A stretch of 64,000 nt of DNA, from the NCBI GenBank assembly GCA_034408855.1, contig JAWXCK010000029.1, positions 9,938 through 73,937 on the forward strand, written 5' to 3'. The notes beneath the pieces are model-generated. The model ran no database searches and had not been told where the DNA came from. It was given only the letters and a program-made list of their open reading frames with translations. Positions 26,691 to 36,308 of this stretch are shown one piece after another (position 1 is the first letter of the stretch; each line of letters starts with the position of its first letter). Made by a program: the position numbers and the translations under genes. This DNA comes from JAIYDQ01 sp034408855 (GTDB taxonomy: Bacteria; Planctomycetota; Planctomycetia; Pirellulales; Pirellulaceae).

Positions 26691-27356
26691 TTATTTTTGT
26701 TCGCGAAAGCGTCGCAACTCTTTTTCTTTTCCCACCAAAAGAATCATCTGATCGTCAGCAAACTTGAAGTCGCCGTCCGGAAACATCGTCAATTTTCCAG
26801 TCAGAGCATCCTTGACGCCGATAACCCAGAGCCCGAATTTCTTCTTGATATCGGTGTCCATGAGTTTTCGCCCAAGCATCGATTCGGGCATGGCGATTTC
26901 AACAAAGCTGTAGTCGGTATCGATCGGCAGGAAGTCGATTACGCTTGGCCAAGTCAGTCGATCGGCCAACTGCTGTGCGATTTCAATTTCGGGAAAGACC
27001 ACACGTTCAACGCCCAGACTCTTGAGCAGCTTGCCATGTTCAGGCGTGACACCTTTCACCACAATGTGCTTTGCGCCTAACTCTTTCGCGTGCAGCGTTG
27101 CCAGCAACGATCGGGTGATATCTTCGCCCAACGAGATTACGACACCTTCGGCTTTATCGAGTGAAAGTGTTTCCAGCGAAGCCCGATCGGTCGCATCGCC
27201 GATCACAGCTTCAAAAAGCTGGTCTTGAAGTTCCTCTACCGTCGCAGCATCGCCATCGATTCCGGTTACACGAATTCCATTGCTCTTAAGCTTTTTCGCC
27301 AAGGCGGCGCCAAAAGATCCTAATCCAATCACAACAAAGCGTTTGATGTCGGCCAC
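26691..27356 (-). CDS. TrkA-N/RCK potassium uptake regulatory subunit (KtrA-like)
   Basis: 221 residues. The N-terminal RCK Rossmann fold is seen in FVVIGLGSFGAALAKKL (GxGxxG) and GIDGDAATVEELQD. EAVIGDATDRASLETL is the classical second motif. The C-terminal part has the TrkA-C pattern (DTDIKKKFGLWVIGVK). It should bind nucleotide (ATP/ADP or NAD) and gate the TrkH partner encoded 50 bases upstream. The start appears to be GTG with a purine-rich stretch before it. The length matches single-RCK KtrA rather than the double TrkA of enterics. Confidence 0.92.
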   Translation of the reverse strand: MADIKRFVVIGLGSFGAALAKKLKSNGIRVTGIDGDAATVEELQDQLFEAVIGDATDRASLETLSLDKAEGVVISLGEDITRSLLATLHAKELGAKHIVVKGVTPEHGKLLKSLGVERVVFPEIEIAQQLADRLTWPSVIDFLPIDTDYSFVEIAMPESMLGRKLMDTDIKKKFGLWVIGVKDALTGKLTMFPDGDFKFADDQMILLVGKEKELRRFREQK

Positions 27357-27406
27357 TTCTTACTCATTCCTACAAAAAAAATATATCATTACAGATCGCT
27401 CTTTAC

Positions 27407-28792
27407 TTAGCCCACCAATGGTTCTTCGTTGGCAAATTCTACCTTAGGTTCGCGAACGCTTCTTGATAAAGCGGAAATCACGGAAATCGGCCCTAAGCGT
27501 CCCATGAACATCAAGGCGATGATCGACCACTTTCCCAGTTCGGATAGGTTGGCGGTTATTCCCGTTGAAAGCCCTACGGTCCCCAATGCCGAGATTACCT
27601 CGAAGATAATTTCGAGTGCTGGATCGCTATAGCCTCCCAAATTCCGATGGCTTTTCCCAGACTGTTCAACAACCATTAAAACGGTGCACGCCACGATAGC
27701 CACGGCCAGGAACGTCATCGTGCTCGCCATCGCACGATCCACGGCCGCTTGTGGTATCGTTCGACGAAAGAAACTCATACACGCTCGACCCTGAAACCGT
27801 CGGTAGGCTTGCATCACCAACAATGCGACGGTTGAGACTTTAATGCCACCGGCGGTAGAACATGGCCCTCCTCCGATGGCCATCAGCAAAATCATCAAAA
27901 AGAGACTGGCATTGGTGAGGTCATTCAGATCGACGGTATTAAAGCCAGCCGTTCGACACGTCACGCTCTGAAACATCGCCACTTGAACCTTGCCATACCA
28001 AGGCATAGTTGCCAAGGCGTTGTCCCACTCCATGGCGAGCAGCAACACGAATCCGAATGTGATCAAGACAACCGTTCCAATCAAGGTGACTTTACTGTGT
28101 ATATGCAGTTCTGGCCAATCAAACGGACGCGACCAACTAAACCGATTGTAGACGTCGAGAATGACTGGAAATCCGATGCCACCTAAGATGATCAAAGAGC
28201 AAACAATTAGATTGACTGCCGGATCGTGTTGGTATTGAATCAAGTTGTCATCGTGAAGGGCGAATCCGGCATTGCAGAAGGCCGAAACACCATGAAAAAC
28301 GGCGTGCCACAATGCCGTTAGCCAAGGATACTGGAAGAGAAATCGCAACCAAAGAAAAAAGATACCGACACCTTCCAGCAATGCTGTCGCAAAAAATACA
28401 CGCTTTAAAATCGATCTAACATCGGCGTCATCACCTGCCCCCAACGTTTCGGCAATCACCAAACGCGAACGCAATCCTCCGCGCCCTCCGACTTGCGTCA
28501 GAATAAAGGTCGTCAAGGTCATAATGCCAAGCCCACCGAGCTGGATCAGCAACAGAATTACGGCTTGCCCTACGTGCGTAAAATCGTGAGCCGTACTCCT
28601 AACACTCAAACCGGTAACGCAGAGTGCGCTAGTCGCGGTGAAGCAGGCATCCAAAAACGAAATGGGCCGCTCCAACGATTTACTCGACATTGGGAGCCAT
28701 AGCGCGATGGAGCCGAGGACGATGACGCCAGCAAACCAGAGACTTGTCACTCGAGCTGGATATCTCGCCAGCGAACTTGCCATTTTAGGCAT
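27407..28792 (-). CDS. TrkH/KtrB-family potassium uptake transmembrane subunit
   Basis: 461 residues with the fourfold M1-P-M2 repeat of the family. Selectivity-filter regions are ATSALCVTGLSV, GVSAFCNAGFAL, SVTCRTAGFNTVDL and ALGTVGLSTGIT, where the glycines are retained. The size fits KtrB. It is the inner-membrane pore translocating K+ and works with the RCK protein that follows. The start is the ATG at 28792, after a basic N-terminus (MPKMASSLARYPARV). Confidence 0.93.
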   Translation of the reverse strand: MPKMASSLARYPARVTSLWFAGVIVLGSIALWLPMSSKSLERPISFLDACFTATSALCVTGLSVRSTAHDFTHVGQAVILLLIQLGGLGIMTLTTFILTQVGGRGGLRSRLVIAETLGAGDDADVRSILKRVFFATALLEGVGIFFLWLRFLFQYPWLTALWHAVFHGVSAFCNAGFALHDDNLIQYQHDPAVNLIVCSLIILGGIGFPVILDVYNRFSWSRPFDWPELHIHSKVTLIGTVVLITFGFVLLLAMEWDNALATMPWYGKVQVAMFQSVTCRTAGFNTVDLNDLTNASLFLMILLMAIGGGPCSTAGGIKVSTVALLVMQAYRRFQGRACMSFFRRTIPQAAVDRAMASTMTFLAVAIVACTVLMVVEQSGKSHRNLGGYSDPALEIIFEVISALGTVGLSTGITANLSELGKWSIIALMFMGRLGPISVISALSRSVREPKVEFANEEPLVG

Positions 28793-28890
28793 ACATTTGT
28801 CGAAGCAAGCGATGCCTCGTCCAAAACCTTAAAAACCTCGCACTCGACGCACTGTCTGCGGCCGAGGCTATGAGCTACAACGGGGAGCAA

Positions 28891-30306
28891 TCATAAGGAT
28901 TCGTTCCCCTTTTGAATAGACTGCGACCCAGACCGAACTTTTCGAGCAAGAAATTGTCCGTATCCGAGTTCGCCAACGAATTTTCCATCCGTCACTTGCA
29001 ACTTTCCACGTACAAATACATGGCTGGGCCGTCCCTCGATGGACCATCCTTCAAAAGCACTGTAATCGGTTGCCATTAGCTGCGTCTTGACCGAAATTTG
29101 CCCGCGATAGTCTGGGTCGTAAATTACCACATCAGCGTCGGACCCGACAGCAATCGTCCCTTTGCGAGGGAATAATCCAAAAAGCTTGGCTGCTTGAGTG
29201 CTCGCCGCATCGACGAACGTATTCAGATCGATGCGACCGCGTTTTACGCCGTAGGTGTAAAGCAAATTCACGCGATCTTCAACCGTGGGAATACCGTTGG
29301 GGATCTTTGTAAAATCGTCGCGTCCCATCTCCTTTTGTCGATGAAAATCAAACGGTGCATGGTCGGTTGCGACAGTACTGATTTCTCGATTGCGAAGCGC
29401 TTGCCAAAGCAGTGGTTGCTGTCCAGCCTCGCGAATCGGCGGCGACATCACATACTTCGCTCCCTCAAAATTGGGACGCTTAGCATACGTATCGTCGAGC
29501 ACCAGATACGGGATCACCGTTTCGATCGATACTCGAACACCACGTTTTCGTCCATCGAGTGCCGCTTGGATCGCAAGCCGATTGCTCGTGTGGACGATGT
29601 AGACCTCGGCTCCAGTAAGCTCGGCAAACGTCATCAAATGCTGGACACCTTCGGCTTCGACCTGCATCGGTCGCGACGGTTCATGCCATTCGGGACCGGT
29701 TTTTCCTTCCGACAGAAGTTGCTTCTGCAACTCGGCGACCATTGTTTCGTTTTCGCAATGTGCGGTGACGATGACTCCCAATTCTTTGGCGAGTCGCAAT
29801 GTCTGATAGAGCTCGCTATCATTGACGCCAAAAAAATCTTTGTAAGCCAAAAAGATTTTAAAACTCGAAATGCCTTCGTCGACAATTCTTCGAAGCTGTT
29901 GCTCGGTATGCTCGTCAAATCGCGAGACGGCCATATGAAAAGTAAAATCGCAGGCCGAAATGCCAACCGCCTTCGATCGCCACAGTTCGAAAGCCTGCCA
30001 AGGGTCTTCGGTCCGATTAGGGCAACACATCTCGATCAACGTCGTTGTACCACCGACCAGCGCCGCCCGGCTCGCCGAGTCGTAGTTATCTTTTGCATAA
30101 GTCCCCATGAACGGCAAGTAGATATGCACATGGGGATCGATAAAACCTGGAAACACCAGCTTGCCCGTGGCGTCGATCACTTGCGTTCCCAGTGGCGGAT
30201 CCAGCGATCGACCAATCGCCTTGATTGTCTCGCCTTCCATCAAGAGATCGGCAACGTAGTCATCCGTCGCCGTGACAATCCGACCATTTCGAATAAGGCA
30301 GGCCAT
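28891..30306 (-). CDS. hydA: Dihydropyrimidinase / D-hydantoinase
   Basis: 471 residues, the usual length. Metal-binding DPHVHIYLPF, the carboxylated lysine context SSFKIFLAYKDFF, the ligand regions VTAHCEN and VYIVHTSN, and the final Asp in ATDHAPFDF are all present. The enzyme hydrolyses 5,6-dihydrouracil or hydantoins in reductive pyrimidine degradation. No beta-ureidopropionase or dihydropyrimidine dehydrogenase is nearby. It precedes nothing obvious in an operon; trkH lies 98 bases downstream on the same strand. Confidence 0.92.
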   Translation of the reverse strand: MACLIRNGRIVTATDDYVADLLMEGETIKAIGRSLDPPLGTQVIDATGKLVFPGFIDPHVHIYLPFMGTYAKDNYDSASRAALVGGTTTLIEMCCPNRTEDPWQAFELWRSKAVGISACDFTFHMAVSRFDEHTEQQLRRIVDEGISSFKIFLAYKDFFGVNDSELYQTLRLAKELGVIVTAHCENETMVAELQKQLLSEGKTGPEWHEPSRPMQVEAEGVQHLMTFAELTGAEVYIVHTSNRLAIQAALDGRKRGVRVSIETVIPYLVLDDTYAKRPNFEGAKYVMSPPIREAGQQPLLWQALRNREISTVATDHAPFDFHRQKEMGRDDFTKIPNGIPTVEDRVNLLYTYGVKRGRIDLNTFVDAASTQAAKLFGLFPRKGTIAVGSDADVVIYDPDYRGQISVKTQLMATDYSAFEGWSIEGRPSHVFVRGKLQVTDGKFVGELGYGQFLARKVRSGSQSIQKGNESL

Positions 30307-30350
30307 TTTGTTGCACTCGAATATAAAAGCGTTCGCAAGGCAAACTCAAG

Positions 30351-30842
30351 TTACTCAGTCACCTCGACACTCAGAATTTCAATCGCTTCGACCGGAACAT
30401 CGCCATGACCATTCTTGTTTCCCGTCGCTACCTTACCGATTTTATCGACGACATCTAATCCATCGGTCACCATTCCAAAGACCGCATAGCCGACGCCATC
30501 ATCAGATTGCTCTTGATTCAAAAAACCGTTGTCCTTCGTATTGATGAAAAACTGACTGGTAGCACTGTCCGGGTCACTCGTCCGAGCCATCGCCATCGAG
30601 TATTTAACGTTCTTCAAGCCGTTACTCGACTCATTTTTGATTCCAGACTTGGTTTTCTTCGACTTCATGTCGGCAGTCATCCCACCGCACTGGATCATGA
30701 AACCATCGATGACTCGATGAAAAATGGTTCCGGTGTAATGACCATCTTTCGCATATTGTAAAAAATTTGCGGACGAAATCGGAGCCTTGGCTTCGTCCAA
30801 AGTCAATGTAAAATCACCCATCGATGTCTTTATAATTACCAC
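30351..30842 (-). CDS. ppiB: Cyclophilin-type peptidyl-prolyl cis-trans isomerase (PpiB-like)
   Basis: 163 residues, a complete single-domain cyclophilin. TIFHRVIDGFMIQCGG contains the catalytic Arg and Phe, and SATSQFFINTKDNGFL the conserved core. YAVFGMVTDGLDVVDKIG is the usual C-terminal part. There is no signal peptide, so it is cytoplasmic. The start is a GTG (MVIIKTSMGDF) after GAAGG. 44 bases separate its stop from the upstream end of the hydantoinase gene. Confidence 0.95.
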   Translation of the reverse strand: MVIIKTSMGDFTLTLDEAKAPISSANFLQYAKDGHYTGTIFHRVIDGFMIQCGGMTADMKSKKTKSGIKNESSNGLKNVKYSMAMARTSDPDSATSQFFINTKDNGFLNQEQSDDGVGYAVFGMVTDGLDVVDKIGKVATGNKNGHGDVPVEAIEILSVEVTE

Positions 30843-31068
30843 TTCAAAACCTTCTATTTAGTCAGGACGTTAACTTACCCCCTAAGATTGTAAGGATCGC
30901 TCGAAAACTGGCAATCAAGCATTTGCGTCAACGGGCACTTTTTGCGGATTCAACTAGCAAATTCAAATAGGTATGAGCAAAAATTGGCCCGCAGATTACA
31001 ATAGTTGCCTAGCCAAAGTCGTTGTTCGCTCCTAGGCTGTGAAATTATCGATGCGATTCGTCCCGCAG

Positions 31069-31093
31069 TGTCGCCTTGCGCTCCGCGAAAGTG
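31069..31093 (+). repeat. Dispersed repeat R3, single-arm copy
   Basis: TGTCGCCTTGCGCTCCGCGA followed by AAGTG is identical but for one base to the left arm of the perfect inverted repeat at 52515-52578. It ends 16 bases before the nucleotidyltransferase start, so it could affect translation of that operon. Confidence 0.7.
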
Positions 31094-31109
31094 ATGACTT
31101 TCAATAACT

Positions 31110-31970
31110 ATGAAAATACAAAAAGCACTCATTACTGCGGCGGGTCCTGGGCAGAATTCCCTTCCGCTGCAGCGGCTAGTCGACCGAGATGGCGTCGAGA
31201 AATCGGCCCTCGAAATGATTATCGAAGAAGTCGACGCTTCGGGTATTGAATCGATAGCCATTGTGATTTGCCCCGGCGATGAAGAACCCTACCGAAAGGC
31301 CGCCGGCAAGTACGTCGATCGAATCACCTTTGTAACCCAGCCGGTAGCAAAAGGTTATGGCGATGCGATCCTGCAAACACGCGATTTCGTCGGCAACGAT
31401 AGTGTACTCCATTTAGTTGGCGACCATCTCTACTTGAGCAGTATCAGCAAGCGCTGTTCGCAGCAGTTAATCGAGGTCGCTGAATCGGAGAATTGTCCTG
31501 TGTCTGCCGTGCAAGCCACACGCGAAAGCATGCTCCCATACTTTGGGACCGTCGCAGCCAATCGCGTCCCCCGTCACGACACGCTTTACGAAGTCAAACG
31601 CGTGGTCGAAAAGCCGACGCCGACACAAGCCGAACAGGATTTGACGGTCGCCGGCCTACGCAGTGGCACCTACCTCTGTTACTTCGGCATGCATGTGCTG
31701 ACTCCAAGTGTCTTCAAGGTCATGACGAGTATCGCAAGCCGCGCCAATCGACCTTTTTCATTATCCGAAGCGATGAACGAAGTCGCAAGTCGCGAACGCT
31801 ACTTGGCTTGTCAGATCCAAGGGACTCGATACAACATCGGAGTAAAATATGGACTGTTGAATACCCAGTTAGCTCTCTCGCTGTCCGGTGTCGATCGCGA
31901 TCATATTCTCAGTGAATTGGTCGAGCAGTTGGCTGTTCAGCCTACTCTTTCCCGAGCAACCGGATCATGA
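31110..31970 (+). CDS. Sugar nucleotidyltransferase, GalU-like with altered signature
   Basis: 286 residues. The N-terminus KALITAAGPGQNSLPLQRL corresponds to the GxGTRxLP signature of GalU-type enzymes, but Arg is replaced (Gln-Asn-Ser). The metal Asp is in LHLVGDHLYL, and EKPTP carries the family lysine. FAVL-like GDH spacing and YNIGVKYGLLNTQLAL at the end follow GalU. Expected activity: transfer of a nucleotidyl group to a hexose-1-phosphate, though the changed signature raises the possibility of altered base choice or reduced activity. It overlaps the next gene by ATGA (31967-31970). Confidence 0.85.
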   Translation: MKIQKALITAAGPGQNSLPLQRLVDRDGVEKSALEMIIEEVDASGIESIAIVICPGDEEPYRKAAGKYVDRITFVTQPVAKGYGDAILQTRDFVGNDSVLHLVGDHLYLSSISKRCSQQLIEVAESENCPVSAVQATRESMLPYFGTVAANRVPRHDTLYEVKRVVEKPTPTQAEQDLTVAGLRSGTYLCYFGMHVLTPSVFKVMTSIASRANRPFSLSEAMNEVASRERYLACQIQGTRYNIGVKYGLLNTQLALSLSGVDRDHILSELVEQLAVQPTLSRATGS

Positions 31971-34900
31971 ACGTGCCTGCTCATCCCAAAGCTCCGATTT
32001 CCGTCGAAAACATTTGGATCGACACGATCGTTTCCGATGACGAAGCCGTTCGCAATCGTTCACTTGAATCGCTTTGCGCCGGTATCGATGCCAACGGTTT
32101 GTTGGCTGTCGCCGATCGCTTGGATACCTTTCGCAAAGAATCCGACAATCTCTATCATCGCGTTCGAGCGCAGTTCTATTTGGCAGCTATCTATCGTTTT
32201 TTTCTCCCAAAAGTCTTCTGTGAAACTCAAACTGGATTGCTTGAATTCGATGCCTACCAACACATTCTTCATCGTCGCTTCAATGAAGCTATCGATGTTT
32301 TGTTGGTCGCCCAAGCCAACGATGGCCCGACCTTAGCCGTCACTAGCGCGCTGGCGAAGGCATACCATCAAATCGGATTCCAAACGTTGGCCGATCAAGT
32401 TCGACGGAGCGTTCGAACGGTTCGTGGTAATCAATGGATGTTCCGCATCGGGCATCCAAGCGACCATCCGCTGCGACTGCACAAGCGACTTATGGAAGTC
32501 GATCCGCACCATCGAAGTTTTCCTATCCTCGTTGAAAGGACGAGCGTGCGAATGGATTTTTCTCACTCAGGTTGGAGCGACATTTTCTTTCTCGGGATGG
32601 ATTACCCGGAAGGTGCCCGAGTCGTCAATGCGGCGATCAATCTTGGCGTCTATGGTCGCGACGAAGCTCCTCGACCACCCGTCGAAGCGTATCTTCGCGT
32701 CATCGATCGCCCTGTTCTCAGGTTGGTTAGTGTCGATCTCGGCGCGGAAGCGGAACTAACGGAGATCGATGATATATTCGATTTCGCCAAAGATTATCTG
32801 GGCCTGCTCAAAGCCGCGTTGATTGCTTCAGGAGTCGTACCGCCAGCGATGGAAGGCTGCCATCGAAAAGTCAGCGAGCTTCTCAAGACGCTGACCGGTC
32901 GCGCTGACCTTGGACTGGAAGTGGTTAGCCAAGTCAACGATATTCCAAAAGGTTCACGCTTGGCTGTCTCTACAAACTTGCTGGGTTCCTTGATCTCCGT
33001 TCTGATGCGCGCTACCGGGCAAGTCGAGCAACTCGAGGGCGGTTTATCCGAGCCCGAACGGCGACTGGTTACGGCACGCGCAATTCTTGGCGAGTGGCTT
33101 GGTGGATCGGGTGGAGGCTGGCAAGACTCCGGTGGAATATGGCCTGGTATCAAACTGATTCACGGATGCCCTGCGACGCCTGACGATCCAGAGTACGGAA
33201 TTAGTCGCGGTCGATTGATGCCACAGCACGTCGAACTTGACCTTCAGCGAGTCTCCAAAGAGTCGCGTGAGAAGCTGCAAAAGAGTCTTATCCTTGTTTA
33301 CGGTGGCATGGCTCAAAACGTTGGGCCGATCCTCGAAATGGTAACCGAAAAATACCTAGTTCGAAGCGAGAAGGAATGGGAAGCAAGGCTAGAAGCAACC
33401 AAGATACTCGATCAGATTATCGATGCGTTACAGGATGGCGACATCCGTAAAGTTGGCGAGCTCACAACGAGAAACTTTTTCGGTCCCCTACAAACAATCA
33501 TTCCATGGTGTACCAACCGCTTTACCGAATCGATTATCGAGCAGTGTAGGGTTCGGTTTGGCGAACAATTCTGGGGCTTTTGGATGCTTGGCGGCATGTC
33601 CGGCGGTGGGATGGGGTTCTTGTTCGACCCGTCGATTCAAAATATCGCCCGACCATGGTTGCTAGAGACGTTGGTAGCAACCAAGCGGGCTATGCAGACG
33701 CGACTCCCCTTTGCAATGGACCCGGTAGTCTACGATTTCGAAATCAATGATCGTGGCACTTGGTCAACATTGTTGACCGGCGAGCAAGCGGTTTTGGCTG
33801 ACGGATACTATTCAATCGTAACGCCGAAATGGCTCAAGCGTGACATGCGGGAATTATCGCCGCAAACACAACGCGAATTATTGCAATTGAGCAGTAAGAT
33901 TCGACTCGGTAACACGTCTTCAAGCTGGTTGCTCGATCGTATTCTCCCGCAACCACCCAAAACAGCCGAAGCGGTTTCGAATTTAAAAGAGCTCCTCCAA
34001 AGCAACGGATTCGATCGCGAACAGCATGAGCAAATTCGCAACGATCTCTTAACTGGTCGACTTGGTTTGTCTCAGAATCGACTCCCATCGCAAACGTCGA
34101 TCTCCGATGTCGAACTGGACGACGTCATCGATCTTCGACTAGCAAATGATTCGGATGACTTGAAACGCAGCGTCGATTCACAATCTAGTCCAAATGCATC
34201 GAGCTTGGGCTATTCCGCATTGGTCGATGGGCGGGTAGCCGTGGTTACGCTAGCTGCCGGCGTGGGAAGCCGCTGGACGGGCGGTGCCGGGGTCGTCAAA
34301 GGCTTGTACCCTTTTTGCAAATTCAACGGACGCCATCGAAGTTTTATCGAATTGCACTTAGCCAAAAGCCGAAAAATTTCAGAGCGCTATCGGACTTTGA
34401 TTCCGCATGTCTTCACAACTGGGTATATGACTCACGAGCCGATGGCTAAGCATCTCGACGAAGCCAACCGTTACGATTATCCTGGGCCGGTCTATTTGTC
34501 GCCTGGAAAGTCGGTGGGTTTAAGAACGGTGCCGACTGCCCGCGATTTGCAGTTCTTTTGGGAAGAAACTTCGCACCAAATACTCGATGAACAACAGCAG
34601 AAAATCCGAGCAGGACTTCACATCGCTCTGATGAACTGGGCGACGACTGTCGGTGAAGCCAGCGATTACACCGACAACGTCCCAATGCAATGCATGCATC
34701 CGGTTGGACACTGGTATGAAATTCCAAACATGCTCCGCAATGGACTCCTGCATCAGATGCTTTCTGAGCATCCTCAACTGCAGTACTTGATGCTGCATAA
34801 TATCGATACTCTTGGCGCGACAGTAAATCCCAAGATGCTCGGTCAACATATTCAGTCGGGAAGTTGCCTAAGTTTTGAAGTCATCGGTCGGCGTGCCGAT

Positions 34901-35356
34901 GATCGTGGCGGCGGTCTAGCTCGAGTCGACGGCAAGCTCCGGTTGGTTGAAGGGCTGGCGCTGCCGCGAGAAGAAGAAGAGTTCAAACTTAGCTTCTACA
35001 ACACCCTCACGACATGGATCGACATCGATCAGTTGCTTTCGCTTTTCAAATTAAAGCGGTCAGATCTCGAAGACACGGAGCTCGTGGACGCAGGCATTCG
35101 AAAACTAGCCTATCGCTTGCCAACTTACATTACGATTAAGGACGTCAAAAAGCGTTGGGGGCAAGCTCAGGAGGATGTTTTCCCGGTCGCTCAATTCGAG
35201 AAGCTTTGGGGCGATATGTCGACGCTGCCAGAGATCCGATGTGAGTACTTTGCTGTTTCCACGATGCGAGGTCAACAATTGAAAGATCCTGCTGAACTCG
35301 ACGGTTGGGTCCGCGATGGTTCTGCGGCCTACGTAAACAGCTTGTGCTCTTGGTAA
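31967..35356 (+). CDS. Bifunctional protein: fucokinase-like GHMP sugar kinase fused to UDPGP-type nucleotidyltransferase
   Basis: 1129 residues in two enzymatic parts. Residues about 150-600 carry the GHMP kinase motifs of the fucokinase branch: RMDFSHSGWSD (195-205, like R-x-D-x-x-GGWSDTPP), PKGSRLAVSTNLLGSL (327-342), GGGWQD (382-387) and LGGMSGGGMGF (541-551). Residues from about 755 carry a UDP-glucose-pyrophosphorylase-like part with TLAAGVGSRWTGGAGVVKGL (761-780) and a later LMLHNIDTLGA. The kinase would make a sugar-1-phosphate and the second domain would activate it to an NDP-sugar, as in FKP of Bacteroides, but with the domain order reversed. An N-terminal helical part (1-150) is unassigned. 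The sugar is unknown. Confidence 0.84.
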   Translation: MNVPAHPKAPISVENIWIDTIVSDDEAVRNRSLESLCAGIDANGLLAVADRLDTFRKESDNLYHRVRAQFYLAAIYRFFLPKVFCETQTGLLEFDAYQHILHRRFNEAIDVLLVAQANDGPTLAVTSALAKAYHQIGFQTLADQVRRSVRTVRGNQWMFRIGHPSDHPLRLHKRLMEVDPHHRSFPILVERTSVRMDFSHSGWSDIFFLGMDYPEGARVVNAAINLGVYGRDEAPRPPVEAYLRVIDRPVLRLVSVDLGAEAELTEIDDIFDFAKDYLGLLKAALIASGVVPPAMEGCHRKVSELLKTLTGRADLGLEVVSQVNDIPKGSRLAVSTNLLGSLISVLMRATGQVEQLEGGLSEPERRLVTARAILGEWLGGSGGGWQDSGGIWPGIKLIHGCPATPDDPEYGISRGRLMPQHVELDLQRVSKESREKLQKSLILVYGGMAQNVGPILEMVTEKYLVRSEKEWEARLEATKILDQIIDALQDGDIRKVGELTTRNFFGPLQTIIPWCTNRFTESIIEQCRVRFGEQFWGFWMLGGMSGGGMGFLFDPSIQNIARPWLLETLVATKRAMQTRLPFAMDPVVYDFEINDRGTWSTLLTGEQAVLADGYYSIVTPKWLKRDMRELSPQTQRELLQLSSKIRLGNTSSSWLLDRILPQPPKTAEAVSNLKELLQSNGFDREQHEQIRNDLLTGRLGLSQNRLPSQTSISDVELDDVIDLRLANDSDDLKRSVDSQSSPNASSLGYSALVDGRVAVVTLAAGVGSRWTGGAGVVKGLYPFCKFNGRHRSFIELHLAKSRKISERYRTLIPHVFTTGYMTHEPMAKHLDEANRYDYPGPVYLSPGKSVGLRTVPTARDLQFFWEETSHQILDEQQQKIRAGLHIALMNWATTVGEASDYTDNVPMQCMHPVGHWYEIPNMLRNGLLHQMLSEHPQLQYLMLHNIDTLGATVNPKMLGQHIQSGSCLSFEVIGRRADDRGGGLARVDGKLRLVEGLALPREEEEFKLSFYNTLTTWIDIDQLLSLFKLKRSDLEDTELVDAGIRKLAYRLPTYITIKDVKKRWGQAQEDVFPVAQFEKLWGDMSTLPEIRCEYFAVSTMRGQQLKDPAELDGWVRDGSAAYVNSLCSW

Positions 35357-35372
35357 AGCGCCGACGGCTCAC
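35357..35372. repeat. Dispersed repeat R4, copy 2
   Basis: AGCGCCGACGGCTCAC, identical to 14441-14456, begins at the base right after the stop codon of the kinase-pyrophosphorylase gene. Confidence 0.7.
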
Positions 35373-35413
35373 CAAGATGGAGCTGTACCCCTTTTGGGAC
35401 CGTCGAAATGCCT

Positions 35414-36220
35414 CTACCGCCGGCGGAATTTCCTGCGACTTTGTGGTTTCCGTGGGGCGGTCGACGAGAAATTGGGCTGCGGTAAATCTCTCATGGCCGC
35501 ATCCATTTGAGCTTCGTCGAGATCGTCACGTCGCGTCGCGAAGGCTCGATATATCGGCAGGTTTTGCTCGGCGGCCATAATCTCGCGTCGCGATCGACCA
35601 TTCGGGTCTTCCGCCCAAGGATCTAATTGGTCGTGCCAACTAAAAAAAGACGGAACAATCATCCGGATATATTTCCAGTAGGCTTCGCTATCGGTTTGGA
35701 GGAATAGCAGGCCCCTCGGTTTGAGTACCTGATGAACCAGCCGCAGAAAGCTTGGTGTCATCAGCCGTAAATGACGATCCTCGTCCGAGTGGAACGGCTG
35801 AGGGTGGTAAATGTGGATTTCATCGATCGATCCAGATGCCAAATAATCGGTGAGAAATCGGAATCCATCGCAAACCGAGAATCGAACGTTGGATAGTCCG
35901 CGCTGATTACCACGACGCGTAGCGTATCGAATGACGACCGGCAACATATCGATGCCGATATGATCCGTTTCCGGTCTTCGGACAGCCGACGAAATAACAA
36001 AGCGTCCATTGCCACAACCGATGTCGAGTACCAACGGTGCGGATCGTCCGAAAACACTGGTCCAATCCATAGGGCCTTTTGCTGGTAGGCGTTTAATGGC
36101 GGTCTGAACCCAATGCTCACGTGACAGAATTGTTCCCGATATGGGAACGCCCAGTTCGTACTCGACTGAGGCGTCCTCGCCGCTTTCAGTTACCTGGGAT
36201 TTCGAGCTTTTATAGTTCAT
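35414..36220 (-). CDS. trmB: tRNA (guanine-N7-)-methyltransferase
   Basis: 268 residues. SAM-binding LVLDIGCGNGRFVISSA and HIGIDMLPVVIRYATRRGNQRGLSNVRF follow TrmB, as does the segment HIYHPQPFHSDEDRHLRLMTPSFL, which stands where most TrmB have FPDPWPKKRH. The C-terminal LFLQTDSEAYWKYI is also typical. It methylates G46 of tRNA. The basic Ser/Arg-rich C-terminal tail (about 20 residues) is extra. It converges with the upstream operon. Confidence 0.87.
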   Translation of the reverse strand: MNYKSSKSQVTESGEDASVEYELGVPISGTILSREHWVQTAIKRLPAKGPMDWTSVFGRSAPLVLDIGCGNGRFVISSAVRRPETDHIGIDMLPVVIRYATRRGNQRGLSNVRFSVCDGFRFLTDYLASGSIDEIHIYHPQPFHSDEDRHLRLMTPSFLRLVHQVLKPRGLLFLQTDSEAYWKYIRMIVPSFFSWHDQLDPWAEDPNGRSRREIMAAEQNLPIYRAFATRRDDLDEAQMDAAMRDLPQPNFSSTAPRKPQSRRKFRRR

Positions 36221-36308
36221 TCAACTGCATTTCCGTGTAATATTGAACGGGTCGATTTGCGTTTACTTTCCAAAGCGAATTATTCTCTGCACGCTTTCAA
36301 TGTTCACT

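Noticed and set aside
29194..30408. 404-codon open frame on the plus strand
   Set aside because: It lies antisense to the hydantoinase gene, which has complete catalytic motifs. The translation is rich in Arg, Ser and His without domain features, so it is a codon-bias shadow.
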